A stretch of DNA of 14,067 nucleotides from Minisyncoccota bacterium. GTDB lineage: Bacteria; Patescibacteriota; Microgenomatia; Levybacterales; UBA12049. The DNA lies in NCBI GenBank assembly GCA_025449795.1, contig JANWIQ010000060.1, forward strand, positions 1 to 14,067. The letters are read 5' to 3'. Both the position numbers and the translations under genes were made by a program. The number at the start of each line of letters is the position of its first letter. Position 1 is the stretch's first letter. Shown piece by piece: positions 1-7,015 of this stretch. The notes beneath the pieces were generated by a model. It was not told the DNA's origin, searched no databases, and saw only the letters and a program-made list of their open reading frames with translations.

Positions 1-302
1 AAGATATGAAAATAGCCATTTTGCCAATCGGCTATAACGATGGAGTGAATCGGAAATTATCAAATACAGGATATGTAAAAATAAGAGGAAAATTTTGTCC
101 TATTATTGGCAGAATTAGCATGAATATCACAGTTGTAGATATTAGCAGTGTTGCCAGTGTAAAGGTAGGAGATAGGGTTGTTATCTACTCAAATACTCCT
201 ACCGATGTAAATAGCATTAGCGCCGTTGCAAAAATATGTGGAGTAATTCCTTATGAGATTCTAGTAGAATTGCATTCTAGCACGAAAAGAATTATTGTAT
301 AA
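1..302 (+). CDS. alr: Alanine racemase, C-terminal part (5' end outside window)
   Basis: This is the C-terminal beta-barrel domain of a PLP-dependent alanine racemase, which interconverts L- and D-alanine for peptidoglycan. The frame is open to the left edge, so the ATG at 6 is internal and the PLP-lysine barrel is missing from the window. Family signatures seen are LPIGYNDG, whose Tyr matches the catalytic tyrosine of the family, then PIIGRISMN (substrate-carboxylate loop), VGDRVVIYS, and the closing PYEILVEL. The protein ends normally about 13 residues after PYEIL with a TAA. It converges on enolase, with a small hairpin in the 64-bp gap. A bifunctional MurF-Alr fusion cannot be excluded because the N-terminus is not visible. 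Confidence 0.9.
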   Translation, partial: DMKIAILPIGYNDGVNRKLSNTGYVKIRGKFCPIIGRISMNITVVDISSVASVKVGDRVVIYSNTPTDVNSISAVAKICGVIPYEILVELHSSTKRIIV

Positions 303-322
303 GTCCGCAGGTGCGTGCCTAA

Positions 323-339
323 TCCACCCCAAGGGTGGA
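323..339. terminator. Hairpin between convergent alr and eno
   Basis: TCCACCC and GGGTGGA form a perfect 7-bp, GC-rich stem around a 3-nt loop, midway between the convergent stop codons. No T-run follows on either strand, so it is not a textbook intrinsic terminator. It could still serve as a bidirectional stop or a 3'-end stabiliser. Confidence 0.4.
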
Positions 340-366
340 AACCTAAAGTTGATGTGGCATGGTACG

Positions 367-1623
367 TTACTGCTTGAGGAGGCTAAGTTCGTCCTGAATT
401 TGTAAAAGACGATTATATTTTGCGACACGCTCTCCTCGTACCGGGGCGCCAAATTTACAGTAATCTGCACCGACTGCAACAGAAAAATCAGCCACAAAAT
501 CGTCGTTGGTTTCTCCGCTTCGATGCGACACGATAATTTTAAATCCAGCGGCTCTTGCCATTTCCACAACTGCCAATGTTTCAAGCACGGTCCCTATTTG
601 ATTGGGCTTGATAATAATACCGGTTGCGCTCTTTTTATCTATTGCCATTTGCAGGCGGTATGGATTGGTACAGATAAGGTCATCACCAACAACAAGAGCA
701 TCTTTGGAAAGCTTCCCTACTGCGTCTGTCCATCCATCCCAATCGTCCTCAGAGAGAATATCCTCCAAATAAAGCAAATGAAACTGCTTCGTAAGCTCAA
801 CATAATAGTCGTTGAGGGATTTGGCAGAAAGTCCTTGGCTTTTGTCTTTTATGTGATATTGTCCGTTGGAATAAAAGTTTGTTGCAGCAGCATCAACGCC
901 CAAAAACATATCAAATCCCAGACGTTGGTTGGTTGACTCTATAGACTGCGCAAGGAGAGAAAATGCGTCAAAATTGGTACTGACATGCGGAGCAAATCCT
1001 CCTTCGTCACCAACAAGTGTCGATAGCCCATTCGTATGCAACAAATCCCTCAATGCATTAAGAATATTTACGCCTGATTCGAGCGCCTGAGAAAAAGATT
1101 GCGAAGAAGCAGGCACCAGAAGAAATTCTTGGAAATCAAAGGTGTCAGGGGCATGCTTGCCGCCATTGATAATATTCATTAAAGGAATAGGCATGCGCAG
1201 TGAATCATTGGTAAATTGATGCAGATATAAGAAAAGGGGAGTTTTCGTGCTGAATGCTGCCGCACGAGAAACCGCCATAGAAACAGAGAGCATCGCGTTG
1301 GCACCAAGATGGCTTTTGTTTTGTGTCCCGTCCAACTCTATCATTATTTTATCTATTTCCCGCTGGTGAGTAACTTCCATACCTACTAACTTGGGGGAAA
1401 TTATTGTCTCGATATTTTGTATTGCTTTTAAGACTCCCATGCCCCGGTAGTGTAATGCGTCTTTGTCACGGAGTTCTACTGCTTCATAACTACCGGTAGA
1501 TGTACCGGTTGGACAAGAAGATACGCCAACGGTTCCGTCGTTGAGTATAACGGTTGTTTCAACAGTAGGCGTTGCCTTGGTATTAAGGATTTGTCGGGAA
1601 GTAATTTGTTTTATTTTAGCCAT
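367..1623 (-). CDS. eno: Enolase (phosphopyruvate hydratase)
   Basis: Converts 2-phosphoglycerate to phosphoenolpyruvate in glycolysis; cytosolic and Mg-dependent. Length (418 aa) is normal for the family. Catalytic features are intact: the STG mobile loop (about 42-44), H157, acid/base E207 in GDEGGFAP, metal ligands D244, E287 and D314, catalytic K339 in IIIKPNQIGT, the SHRSGET loop (366-372) and K390 before GAPVRGERVAKYN. Oddities: the usual SRGNPTVE near the N-terminus reads NTKATPTVE, and the normally PSGASTG loop reads PTGTSTG, so the copy is divergent but probably active. The ATG overlaps the 3' end of the upstream PEP-synthase-like gene by 8 bp, implying translational coupling. It is the last gene of the minus-strand train. 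Confidence 0.96.
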   Translation of the reverse strand: MAKIKQITSRQILNTKATPTVETTVILNDGTVGVSSCPTGTSTGSYEAVELRDKDALHYRGMGVLKAIQNIETIISPKLVGMEVTHQREIDKIMIELDGTQNKSHLGANAMLSVSMAVSRAAAFSTKTPLFLYLHQFTNDSLRMPIPLMNIINGGKHAPDTFDFQEFLLVPASSQSFSQALESGVNILNALRDLLHTNGLSTLVGDEGGFAPHVSTNFDAFSLLAQSIESTNQRLGFDMFLGVDAAATNFYSNGQYHIKDKSQGLSAKSLNDYYVELTKQFHLLYLEDILSEDDWDGWTDAVGKLSKDALVVGDDLICTNPYRLQMAIDKKSATGIIIKPNQIGTVLETLAVVEMARAAGFKIIVSHRSGETNDDFVADFSVAVGADYCKFGAPVRGERVAKYNRLLQIQDELSLLKQ

Positions 1624-2818
1624 TAACTAACTTCCTTTCTATTTCTACAATTTGTCGGCGGGTACTGTCAATAGCTTCCTGGTCTGTCGATATATTTGTA
1701 ACTCCCCACGTTATTAATCTCGCAAGTATTTCCCGTTGGGTAAGAGCTGATTGGTATAAGGATAAGGAAGGAATGTGGTGTTTGTGTGCTGTTTTGATAA
1801 CTTTTTCTACTGCCCAGAGAATCGATGGGTCCAGGATTGTTTGTGGAGTTATTGCATCTGTCCCAAGCATATGCATGGCAAGTTTTTGTAGGTCAATGGC
1901 GATACCGTCGATGCCCGCTTCAATAAATGTGTCCAGCATAACTACCTGTGAAGGAAATGCTATATCCATCCATATTTTAAAACTTGGACTGCGGTAGAGA
2001 CCTTCTGCTGCAATATGCTTTTTTATTTCTAACAGTTCTGGCATTGTCCGTACAGAAGGAAGTAGGAGCCATAGGTTTTTTAAAGTTTTTCGGGACAAAG
2101 CTATTGCACGTAGTTCTATTGCCTTAAGTTCTTCGACGGATGCGCGATATAAAAGTGGACGGGGTGAGAGGGGAGCGGCAATTTTTTCAATTTGCTGGGT
2201 AAGATTTTCCAAATGCTGTGGAGCAAAGTAAATCCCATCAACTTGGCGCTTTGCAATGTCATCTGCTAATTCGCAGTGGTCAAGATATGCGAATATTTTT
2301 GTGGCTGTCAGTTTGGTTGAAGTGGGTGAAGCAGAGATAGGAGCGGAAGGCTCGGTATATATGGCGGATAATTTTTCTTTATTGTTTTTTGTTACTTTTT
2401 GTACTTCGATAGCCACGCCTTCTTCAAGGGAATTTTTGCGTGCCAAAAGAGATTCTGTGCTAAATAAGGATGCCCACATAGTCTTAATTTCTAAAAGTAG
2501 GGTTGCTTCGCCTTGAAATGGTTTCGTCGATATGGTGGGTGTGCGAAGAGTAACTTTGGCATCTTGTAGAATACCGCTGAGCAATGTGTATGCCTGAAAT
2601 ACTTCTCCAACGAATTCCTTTGACATGAGGCCTTTTTTTATAAAGGCAGTAATATGTTTGGATGCCCGCGTAATTGTTTTTTTATCATTATCGTTAATAG
2701 TTCCTAAAAGATGAGTGATTTTATTCGAAAAATCGTTTTTTTCCATAAATTCACGATAAGCTGCGGCGGTAATAGTAAAACCATGAGGATTTGTTGTAAT
2801 AAATTTTTTAGGCAACAT
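1616..2818 (-). CDS. Collapsed PEP synthase-like protein, probable pseudo-enzyme
   Basis: It resembles a shortened pyruvate, water dikinase (about 790 aa in the full family; 400 aa here). Residues 10-60 (HGFTITAAAYREF, then KITHLL and an RASKHI helix) match the start of the PPDK ATP-binding domain. Residues 88-143 keep a trace of the VAVRSSAT strand (LRTPT) plus MWASLFSTESLLAR and AIEVQKV. After a low-complexity linker (155-170) the PEP-utilising TIM barrel follows: TATKIFAYLD, ELADDIA..VDGIYF, LPSVRTMPE. Missing are the rest of the ATP-grasp lobe and the whole phosphohistidine swivel domain. In the barrel, the usual EIPSN, GSNDLTQ and GxCGQ motifs read DIAFPSQ, AIDLQKL and LSLYQ, so the catalytic Cys is gone. 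A structural or regulatory role beside enolase is inference. No SD; an in-frame TAG just upstream supports this ATG. Confidence 0.72.
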   Translation of the reverse strand: MLPKKFITTNPHGFTITAAAYREFMEKNDFSNKITHLLGTINDNDKKTITRASKHITAFIKKGLMSKEFVGEVFQAYTLLSGILQDAKVTLRTPTISTKPFQGEATLLLEIKTMWASLFSTESLLARKNSLEEGVAIEVQKVTKNNKEKLSAIYTEPSAPISASPTSTKLTATKIFAYLDHCELADDIAKRQVDGIYFAPQHLENLTQQIEKIAAPLSPRPLLYRASVEELKAIELRAIALSRKTLKNLWLLLPSVRTMPELLEIKKHIAAEGLYRSPSFKIWMDIAFPSQVVMLDTFIEAGIDGIAIDLQKLAMHMLGTDAITPQTILDPSILWAVEKVIKTAHKHHIPSLSLYQSALTQREILARLITWGVTNISTDQEAIDSTRRQIVEIERKLVNG

Positions 2819-2874
2819 ATCGTGAGATGTGTACTAATTAAAGGTATCAGAAGGAGATCAGAGACGCAAGTGAT

Positions 2875-3798
2875 TTAGGTCATAGATCCGGGTACAATAA
2901 CATCAAAAGGGTTTGTGGTAGATCCATACGCTTTTGGACCATAATCGGATGTGTAATTTTCTATATTTTCCTGGAAGTAGTGGGGTTTGGACTTTTGAAT
3001 TTTGCCGACAATATAATAGGTTGTTGCCATGACTTCTGCAAAATTAGTGTTGGTTGGCAAAGAAATATCCCAGCGGCTTTCGGGATTGCCGAAAAATTCA
3101 TTTTTTTCATTTAGAGATATGATAAGTTCGGCTTTGTCCCGTATGACAAACTTAGCATGCCTTGCATGGCCTTGCGGGAATGCACGTAAAGACAGCTTTG
3201 GTCCAAAAAGTTCATGGCGCTTGATATCCAGCATAGGGCAAATTGGAGCAAATATATCCGGTAAAACAAATGAGTAACTTTGATAGGCATCAAAATTTGC
3301 GGGAAATTGGAGAGCATGAATGGTGGAGCTAATTCGTGTGGGATTTTCTCCTGTAGCGCCTAAGATCATTCCCATATATGTAGAGGTGTTGTAGGTGTAG
3401 GGTTCTGCAATTGATTGAAACACATATGTTTTGTCTGCTATTTTTGCTGCGTCAGAATCCCCTTTTGTTGTCAGCAGGGAAGTGGTAAGGCCGTGTTTTT
3501 GTGCAAGTTCTATTTCCCACACTGAATCTTTTCCACCCGAGGCAGAAATAATTACTGCCTGGGTAATAAGCCTGTTGCGGATTGCTTTGGCAAACGTCGG
3601 AAGCATGGTTTTAAAATTGCTTTCATCTGCAAATATTGCTGCTTTCCCTGAAAAAAGAATAAGGCCCGTGTTGTATGCGTTACCCGAACCCACGACAAAA
3701 GGAAGTTCAAATGTGTGAGGATTAAAAGTAGGAGGTGGGTTTTTAGTAAAAAAATCCAGTGTTTGTAAAACAATTTCGTCTAGTGAGGGTATATTCAT
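2875..3798 (-). CDS. SIS-domain protein, possible sugar-phosphate isomerase/binding protein
   Basis: A single sugar isomerase (SIS) domain is visible: FVVGSGNAYNTGLIL (34-48) as the first glycine-rich phosphate loop, AVIISASGGKDSVWEIELAQKHG (81-103) as the Ser-rich phosphosugar motif, LTTKGDSDAAKIADKTY (109-125), then NTSTYMGMI. The C-terminal half (about 165-307) carries a notable RAFPQGHARHAKFV stretch (205-218) and is not a second recognisable SIS domain. I cannot assign a substrate. The start overlaps the cupin stop (ATGA), and the flanking cupin and mutase genes point to fructose-6-P/mannose-6-P chemistry, as in the phosphoglucose/phosphomannose isomerase family. That role is inference; the catalytic Glu/His pair typical of that family is not clearly placed. 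Confidence 0.72.
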   Translation of the reverse strand: MNIPSLDEIVLQTLDFFTKNPPPTFNPHTFELPFVVGSGNAYNTGLILFSGKAAIFADESNFKTMLPTFAKAIRNRLITQAVIISASGGKDSVWEIELAQKHGLTTSLLTTKGDSDAAKIADKTYVFQSIAEPYTYNTSTYMGMILGATGENPTRISSTIHALQFPANFDAYQSYSFVLPDIFAPICPMLDIKRHELFGPKLSLRAFPQGHARHAKFVIRDKAELIISLNEKNEFFGNPESRWDISLPTNTNFAEVMATTYYIVGKIQKSKPHYFQENIENYTSDYGPKAYGSTTNPFDVIVPGSMT

Positions 3799-4229
3799 AG
3801 TTCACCTCTTTCTTTTTTTCTTTCTTCTGGTGTTTCATCTGGGCGAGCAAAATCATCTTCCAACCTGTAGGTTGTGCCTTTCTCCGGTGTTGAGACTTCA
3901 ATAATATCACAGTCTGTAATACCCACAAGCCTATGGCGTTGTCCCACTTCTGTAGAGTAGCCTTTTCCTGGTTCTAAAGGCGTTTCAATACGTTCTCCAT
4001 TATCATTTTCCCACACAACTTTTCCCTGTCCCGATACAATAAACCAACTTTCCTGTTTTTCGTCATGGACTTGCATACTTAACCTTTTCCCCGCAGCAAT
4101 GTGGAGAAGTTTTCCCATGTATGGCTTGTCTTCTGGGACCCAGTGCAATTCATAGCCCCATGGTTTTTCGACACGCTTGACATAGGACTGGGTAGTAAAT
4201 GGATTTTTTTTAAATTGACTAAAATTCAT
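3795..4229 (-). CDS. Cupin, mannose-6-phosphate isomerase type-II-like
   Basis: This 144-aa single cupin resembles the isomerase domain found at the C-terminus of ManC/AlgA. It begins the conserved core with VEKPWGYELHW (20-30), then has AAGKRLSMQVHDEKQESWFIVSG (45-67), giving Q53, H55 and E60 as likely metal ligands. EPGKGYSTEVGQRHRLVG (86-103) supplies the last metal His, H99. The EDDFAR tail (125-130) is also typical of the group. Likely reaction: mannose-6-P to fructose-6-P interconversion, feeding the adjacent mutase. The last ~20 residues are highly charged. The stop overlaps the SIS-protein start by 4 bp. A non-catalytic sugar-sensing cupin is the main alternative. Confidence 0.82.
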   Translation of the reverse strand: MNFSQFKKNPFTTQSYVKRVEKPWGYELHWVPEDKPYMGKLLHIAAGKRLSMQVHDEKQESWFIVSGQGKVVWENDNGERIETPLEPGKGYSTEVGQRHRLVGITDCDIIEVSTPEKGTTYRLEDDFARPDETPEERKKERGEL

Positions 4230-4235
4230 ATTTTA

Positions 4236-4289
4236 TGTCATTCCGAACTTGTTTCGGAATCTAGATCCTGAAATAAATTCAGGATGACA
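4236..4289. repeat. Double-hairpin palindromic repeat, copy A
   Basis: A 54-bp unit bounded by TGTCAT and ATGACA. It holds two perfect 8-bp hairpins with 5-nt loops: ATTCCGAA/TTCGGAAT (4240-4260) and ATCCTGAA/TTCAGGAT (4265-4285), separated by CTAG. It fills most of the mutase-cupin gap inside the gene train. The same architecture recurs at 5893-5951 and, in variant form, at 10310-10380. Confidence 0.85.
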
Positions 4290-4295
4290 GCTATA

Positions 4296-5681
4296 TTACT
4301 CTTTTGCTATTTGTTTTATTACACTTGTTACGTCTTCTAACTTGGCTTGTGTGTCTTCCTTGGTATATGATTCAAGGTTAAGCCGAAGCAATGGTTCGGT
4401 ATTTGACGTACGGACATTAAACCGCCAGGTAGGATACGTTATGGCAATCCCATCCAATTCACTCAATTCTCCATCCTTGTATTTTTCCTTTAAAGATGCA
4501 AGAATTTCCTGTGCATTGCTGACGTTAAAATTCATTTCACCGGATTCATAGCTTCTGCGAAATGCTTCTACCAACTCAGAAAGTTTTTTCCCAGTATCAG
4601 TAAGCATTTTGAGCACATACACAATGGTGGTAAGCTGGGACTCTGCATTGCCATTACTTTTATAAAAGTAATGTGCGCTGCTTTCTCCGCCAAAAATAGC
4701 GCCGGTACGATTGAGCGCTTCGGTAATGTATGCGTGTCCTACTTTTGTAATCTCAAAAGTGCCATTGTTCTCTGCGACAATTTTTGAAGGAGTAAAAATA
4801 TAGCGAATATCAAAAAGAATTTTCCCTCCAGGGTTTTCTGATAAGAGTAATTTGGCAATAATGCCAGTAATGATGGTTGCAGGTACTACGCGGCCTGTGT
4901 CATCGATAAAAAATAATCTATCTCCATCACCATCAGGCGCGAGGCCAAAATCAGCTCTTTCTTCCACCACTCGTTTTTGTAGGTCTTTTAAGTTGTTAAA
5001 GTCCAGTGGGTCTGGTTGGTGCACAGGAAATGTCCCATCCAAATCAAAATTCATTTTAATAAGTTGTCCAGGGATTTTCTTAAAAAGCTCGGCGATATAA
5101 GTGGCACCCATTGCATTGGCAGGATCTGCGACTACGGTAAAAGGAGATAGCTCCATATGGTCAATTAGGCCGAGGGCATCGGTAACTTCATCTGCTTGTA
5201 CTGTGGTATTTTCCTCAAGAGTGCCTTCAAATTTCTTCTCCGGCAGAACATTCTCCTCAACCAGTTTTTTAATGTCTTCCATGCCGGTACTTTTGCCTAT
5301 CTTAATTAGTCCATCTTCCCCATTTTTGACAAATTTTACGCCGTTATACTCTTTGGGGTTATGGGAAGCAGTAATTTGGATTCCGGCATCGTACCCATAG
5401 GTGTGCACTGCATAATAGAACGTAGGTGTGGAAAGAAGCCCCACATCAATAACTTTTGCGCCGCAGTCAAGCAGCGTCTTCTTCGTGACTGCAAAAAGGG
5501 ACGGAGATGAAGTGCGCATATCGCGACCGAGCGCAATAGTAAGCTGTCTATCTTGCGGGTTATTTGTGGTAAAAAAGGAAAAAATTGCACGAATAATAGG
5601 TACTATTTTTTCCTCATTTATTTGTGTCGGATAAATGGCGCGAATGTCATATGCTTTAAAGATAGAAGGGTCAATATTCAT
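4296..5681 (-). CDS. manB: Phosphomannomutase/phosphoglucomutase
   Basis: Alpha-D-phosphohexomutase that moves phosphate between C1 and C6 of mannose or glucose, giving mannose-1-P/glucose-1-P for nucleotide-sugar synthesis. All four family signatures are intact at normal length (461 aa): phosphoserine loop TASHNP (S106), metal loop DGDGDR (D250, D252, D254), sugar-binding GGESSAH (E333) and phosphate-binding RTSNTEP (424-430). The opening FKAYDIRAIYP is typical of the bifunctional PMM/PGM (AlgC/ManB) class. Only 20 bp separate it from holA upstream. The next gene is an M6P-isomerase-like cupin, which supports a mannose-P role; the dual specificity is inference. Confidence 0.94.
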   Translation of the reverse strand: MNIDPSIFKAYDIRAIYPTQINEEKIVPIIRAIFSFFTTNNPQDRQLTIALGRDMRTSSPSLFAVTKKTLLDCGAKVIDVGLLSTPTFYYAVHTYGYDAGIQITASHNPKEYNGVKFVKNGEDGLIKIGKSTGMEDIKKLVEENVLPEKKFEGTLEENTTVQADEVTDALGLIDHMELSPFTVVADPANAMGATYIAELFKKIPGQLIKMNFDLDGTFPVHQPDPLDFNNLKDLQKRVVEERADFGLAPDGDGDRLFFIDDTGRVVPATIITGIIAKLLLSENPGGKILFDIRYIFTPSKIVAENNGTFEITKVGHAYITEALNRTGAIFGGESSAHYFYKSNGNAESQLTTIVYVLKMLTDTGKKLSELVEAFRRSYESGEMNFNVSNAQEILASLKEKYKDGELSELDGIAITYPTWRFNVRTSNTEPLLRLNLESYTKEDTQAKLEDVTSVIKQIAKE

Positions 5682-5701
5682 AGCAAAAGTATGTAGTTAT
5701 C

Positions 5702-6436
5702 TTACAGGGACACAAGCAAAAAATCAATTGCTTTGTCCAGTGCAAGGGTAAGGGTACCTGTTTTTTGCTTTCGTTCTAGTTGGTAAAGTGATTCATGCAA
5801 TGTGAGGAGCTGGGACGAGCTAAATAATTTGGCTTGCTTTTCTATTTTTCCTTTTTGCCAAGGTGCAAGGCGTTTTACCTCGGATATGGCTTTGTCATTC
5901 CCGCGAAGGCGGGAATCTAGTACTGGATCCCGGGTCAAGCCCGGGATGACAGAATTTAGTGCCAACAGTATTCTTATTTGTCTTTGCAGCATAAATAGTG
6001 CAAAATTTGCATCTTCATGCTGCAGAAGCTCGTGGAAAAGAGACAACATATTTTTGGTATTTTGCGGCGAAAGAGCATCGAGAAAAGCAAAAACAGTTGC
6101 AGGAATTTTAAAGTGTTTTATTTCTGCATTTTTTAGCTGTTTGAGTTGTGTGGGAGTAAGTTCTTTGGATTCATAGAGAAAAAGTGAAGCTGAGGTGAGG
6201 GAAATGTGGGATATGAGCGCGTCTACTTCTTTGGAAGACTTTCTTTTGGAGAGTAAATCTTCTATGAATACTGCTTTTTGGTCTCCGAAAAGACCTGCAT
6301 TGCTTGTTGCCTGCAAAAAATCAGTCAGGTTCAGCGTATTCCCATCCAGAATTATTTTTTCAGAATATTTATTTCTTTCTTCCAGATAGTACTCTCTGCT
6401 TTTCGCTGTATCATCTCCGTAAATAATAGTGGTCAT
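5702..6436 (-). CDS. holA: DNA polymerase III delta subunit, divergent and short
   Basis: Clamp-loader delta subunit that opens the sliding clamp for loading. At 244 aa it is shorter than the usual ~330. It starts with YGDDTAKSREYYLEE and LDGNTLNL, then SNAGLFGDQKAVFIEDLL (45-62, the plFgdkrlV motif of the family). The C-terminal collar helices follow, with FALFMLQRQIRILLALN (145-161) and KIEKQAKLFSSSQLLTLHESLYQLERKQKTG (about 197-227). Residues 162-182 are encoded by an inserted palindromic repeat that keeps the frame, falling between two collar helices. No SD is seen before the ATG. The identification rests on pattern order rather than catalytic residues, because this subunit has none. Confidence 0.82.
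   Translation of the reverse strand: MTTIIYGDDTAKSREYYLEERNKYSEKIILDGNTLNLTDFLQATSNAGLFGDQKAVFIEDLLSKRKSSKEVDALISHISLTSASLFLYESKELTPTQLKQLKNAEIKHFKIPATVFAFLDALSPQNTKNMLSLFHELLQHEDANFALFMLQRQIRILLALNSVIPGLTRDPVLDSRLRGNDKAISEVKRLAPWQKGKIEKQAKLFSSSQLLTLHESLYQLERKQKTGTLTLALDKAIDFLLVSL
5893..5951. repeat. Double-hairpin palindromic repeat inside holA, copy B
   Basis: A 59-bp unit with TGTCAT/ATGACA ends. It contains perfect hairpins ATTCCCGC/GCGGGAAT (5897-5916) and ATCCCGGG/CCCGGGAT (5927-5947), with CTAG again following the first. It lies entirely within holA and is translated in frame as a 21-residue segment (S162-K182) starting SVIPGLTRDP. The GC-rich stems stand out against the AT-rich gene. 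Confidence 0.9.
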
Positions 6437-6444
6437 AATTGGAA

Positions 6445-6472
6445 ATTTGACATTTGATATTTGAAATTGAAT
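6445..6472. repeat. Short tandem heptamers, ATTTGAN
   Basis: ATTTGAC, ATTTGAT and ATTTGAA are adjacent (6445-6465), followed by a degenerate ATTGAAT. They occupy the 42-bp gap between the DUF458 stop and the holA start. No function is evident. Confidence 0.6.
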
Positions 6473-6478
6473 ATTTCT

Positions 6479-6994
6479 TTAGGTATGTTTGTCTGCGACA
6501 TACGAGGCAGCGTAGGATTCTGGCTTGGTTTTGGCAACATATCCAAAACCCGTAACCATGCCCACAATTTCTCGTATCATTTCCCGTGTTTCGCCTGCTT
6601 CGCCAACATCTACATGAATTTCCAGAGAATAGTTTGTCGCTGTTCCATCGAGCGCAAGTCCGAGGATCGGGACAAAATCTCGTGCGACATCCAAAGACTG
6701 AATGGTTTCTGCATAAATCTTTTCCCGAAGTGAATACACAAGTTTTTTGTCACTTTTGTACCAAAAATACTTTCCGCCAAATCCTTTTCTGTGTACGACA
6801 ATTGCAGTAACCACATGAATATACTTTTTCCCACTCGGTTCTTGTCTTTCATGGGAATCGCTTCCAATAACAAGGTCATAGGTCGAATTGGGGTCTTCCT
6901 TAAGAAATTGCTTTATTTTTTCAATAATTTGGGGAAATTGTACTTGTCCATCGGTAAGGTTGTAAAAATTTTCTGTGAAGTACGATTTACTCAT
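6479..6994 (-). CDS. DUF458/YkuK-family RNase H-like protein
   Basis: A 171-aa protein of the DUF458 (B. subtilis YkuK-like, predicted RNase H-like fold) family. Characteristic blocks in order: YDLVIGSDSHE (39-49, leading acidic strand), YIHVVTAIVVHRKGFGGKYFW, LREKIYAETIQSLDVA, the acidic strand LEIHVDVGEAGETREMIREIVGMV, and the C-terminal KPESYAASYVADKHT. The conserved acidic residues and H fit a metal-dependent nuclease-like site, but its activity is not established. It lies 42 bp upstream of holA. Its ATG is 6 nt behind a -10-like box with no SD, suggesting leaderless translation and possibly an internal promoter of the gene train. Confidence 0.88.
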   Translation of the reverse strand: MSKSYFTENFYNLTDGQVQFPQIIEKIKQFLKEDPNSTYDLVIGSDSHERQEPSGKKYIHVVTAIVVHRKGFGGKYFWYKSDKKLVYSLREKIYAETIQSLDVARDFVPILGLALDGTATNYSLEIHVDVGEAGETREMIREIVGMVTGFGYVAKTKPESYAASYVADKHT

Positions 6995-7000
6995 ACAGGT

Positions 7001-7009
7001 ATTCTATCA
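7001..7009 (-). promoter_or_regulatory. Extended -10 promoter for the DUF458 gene
   Basis: On the minus strand TGA-TAGAAT is an extended -10 (TGn plus hexamer) ending 6 nt before the ATG. Transcription would therefore start at or next to the start codon. No convincing -35 is seen. Confidence 0.45.
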
Positions 7010-7015
7010 TAGCGC

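Noticed and set aside
323..339. Hairpin considered as a member of the TGTCAT palindrome family
   Set aside because: It has a 3-nt loop, a different stem and no TGTCAT/ATGACA ends, so it is kept as a separate intergenic hairpin.
523..936. 137-codon plus-strand ORF inside eno
   Set aside because: It is antisense to a well-supported enolase with all catalytic residues, and is His/Cys/Ile-rich with no family pattern.
6445..6472. Short tandem heptamers considered as a CRISPR or iteron array
   Set aside because: Only three clean 7-bp units, no spacers, no replication-initiation gene nearby and no cas genes; left as a simple repeat.
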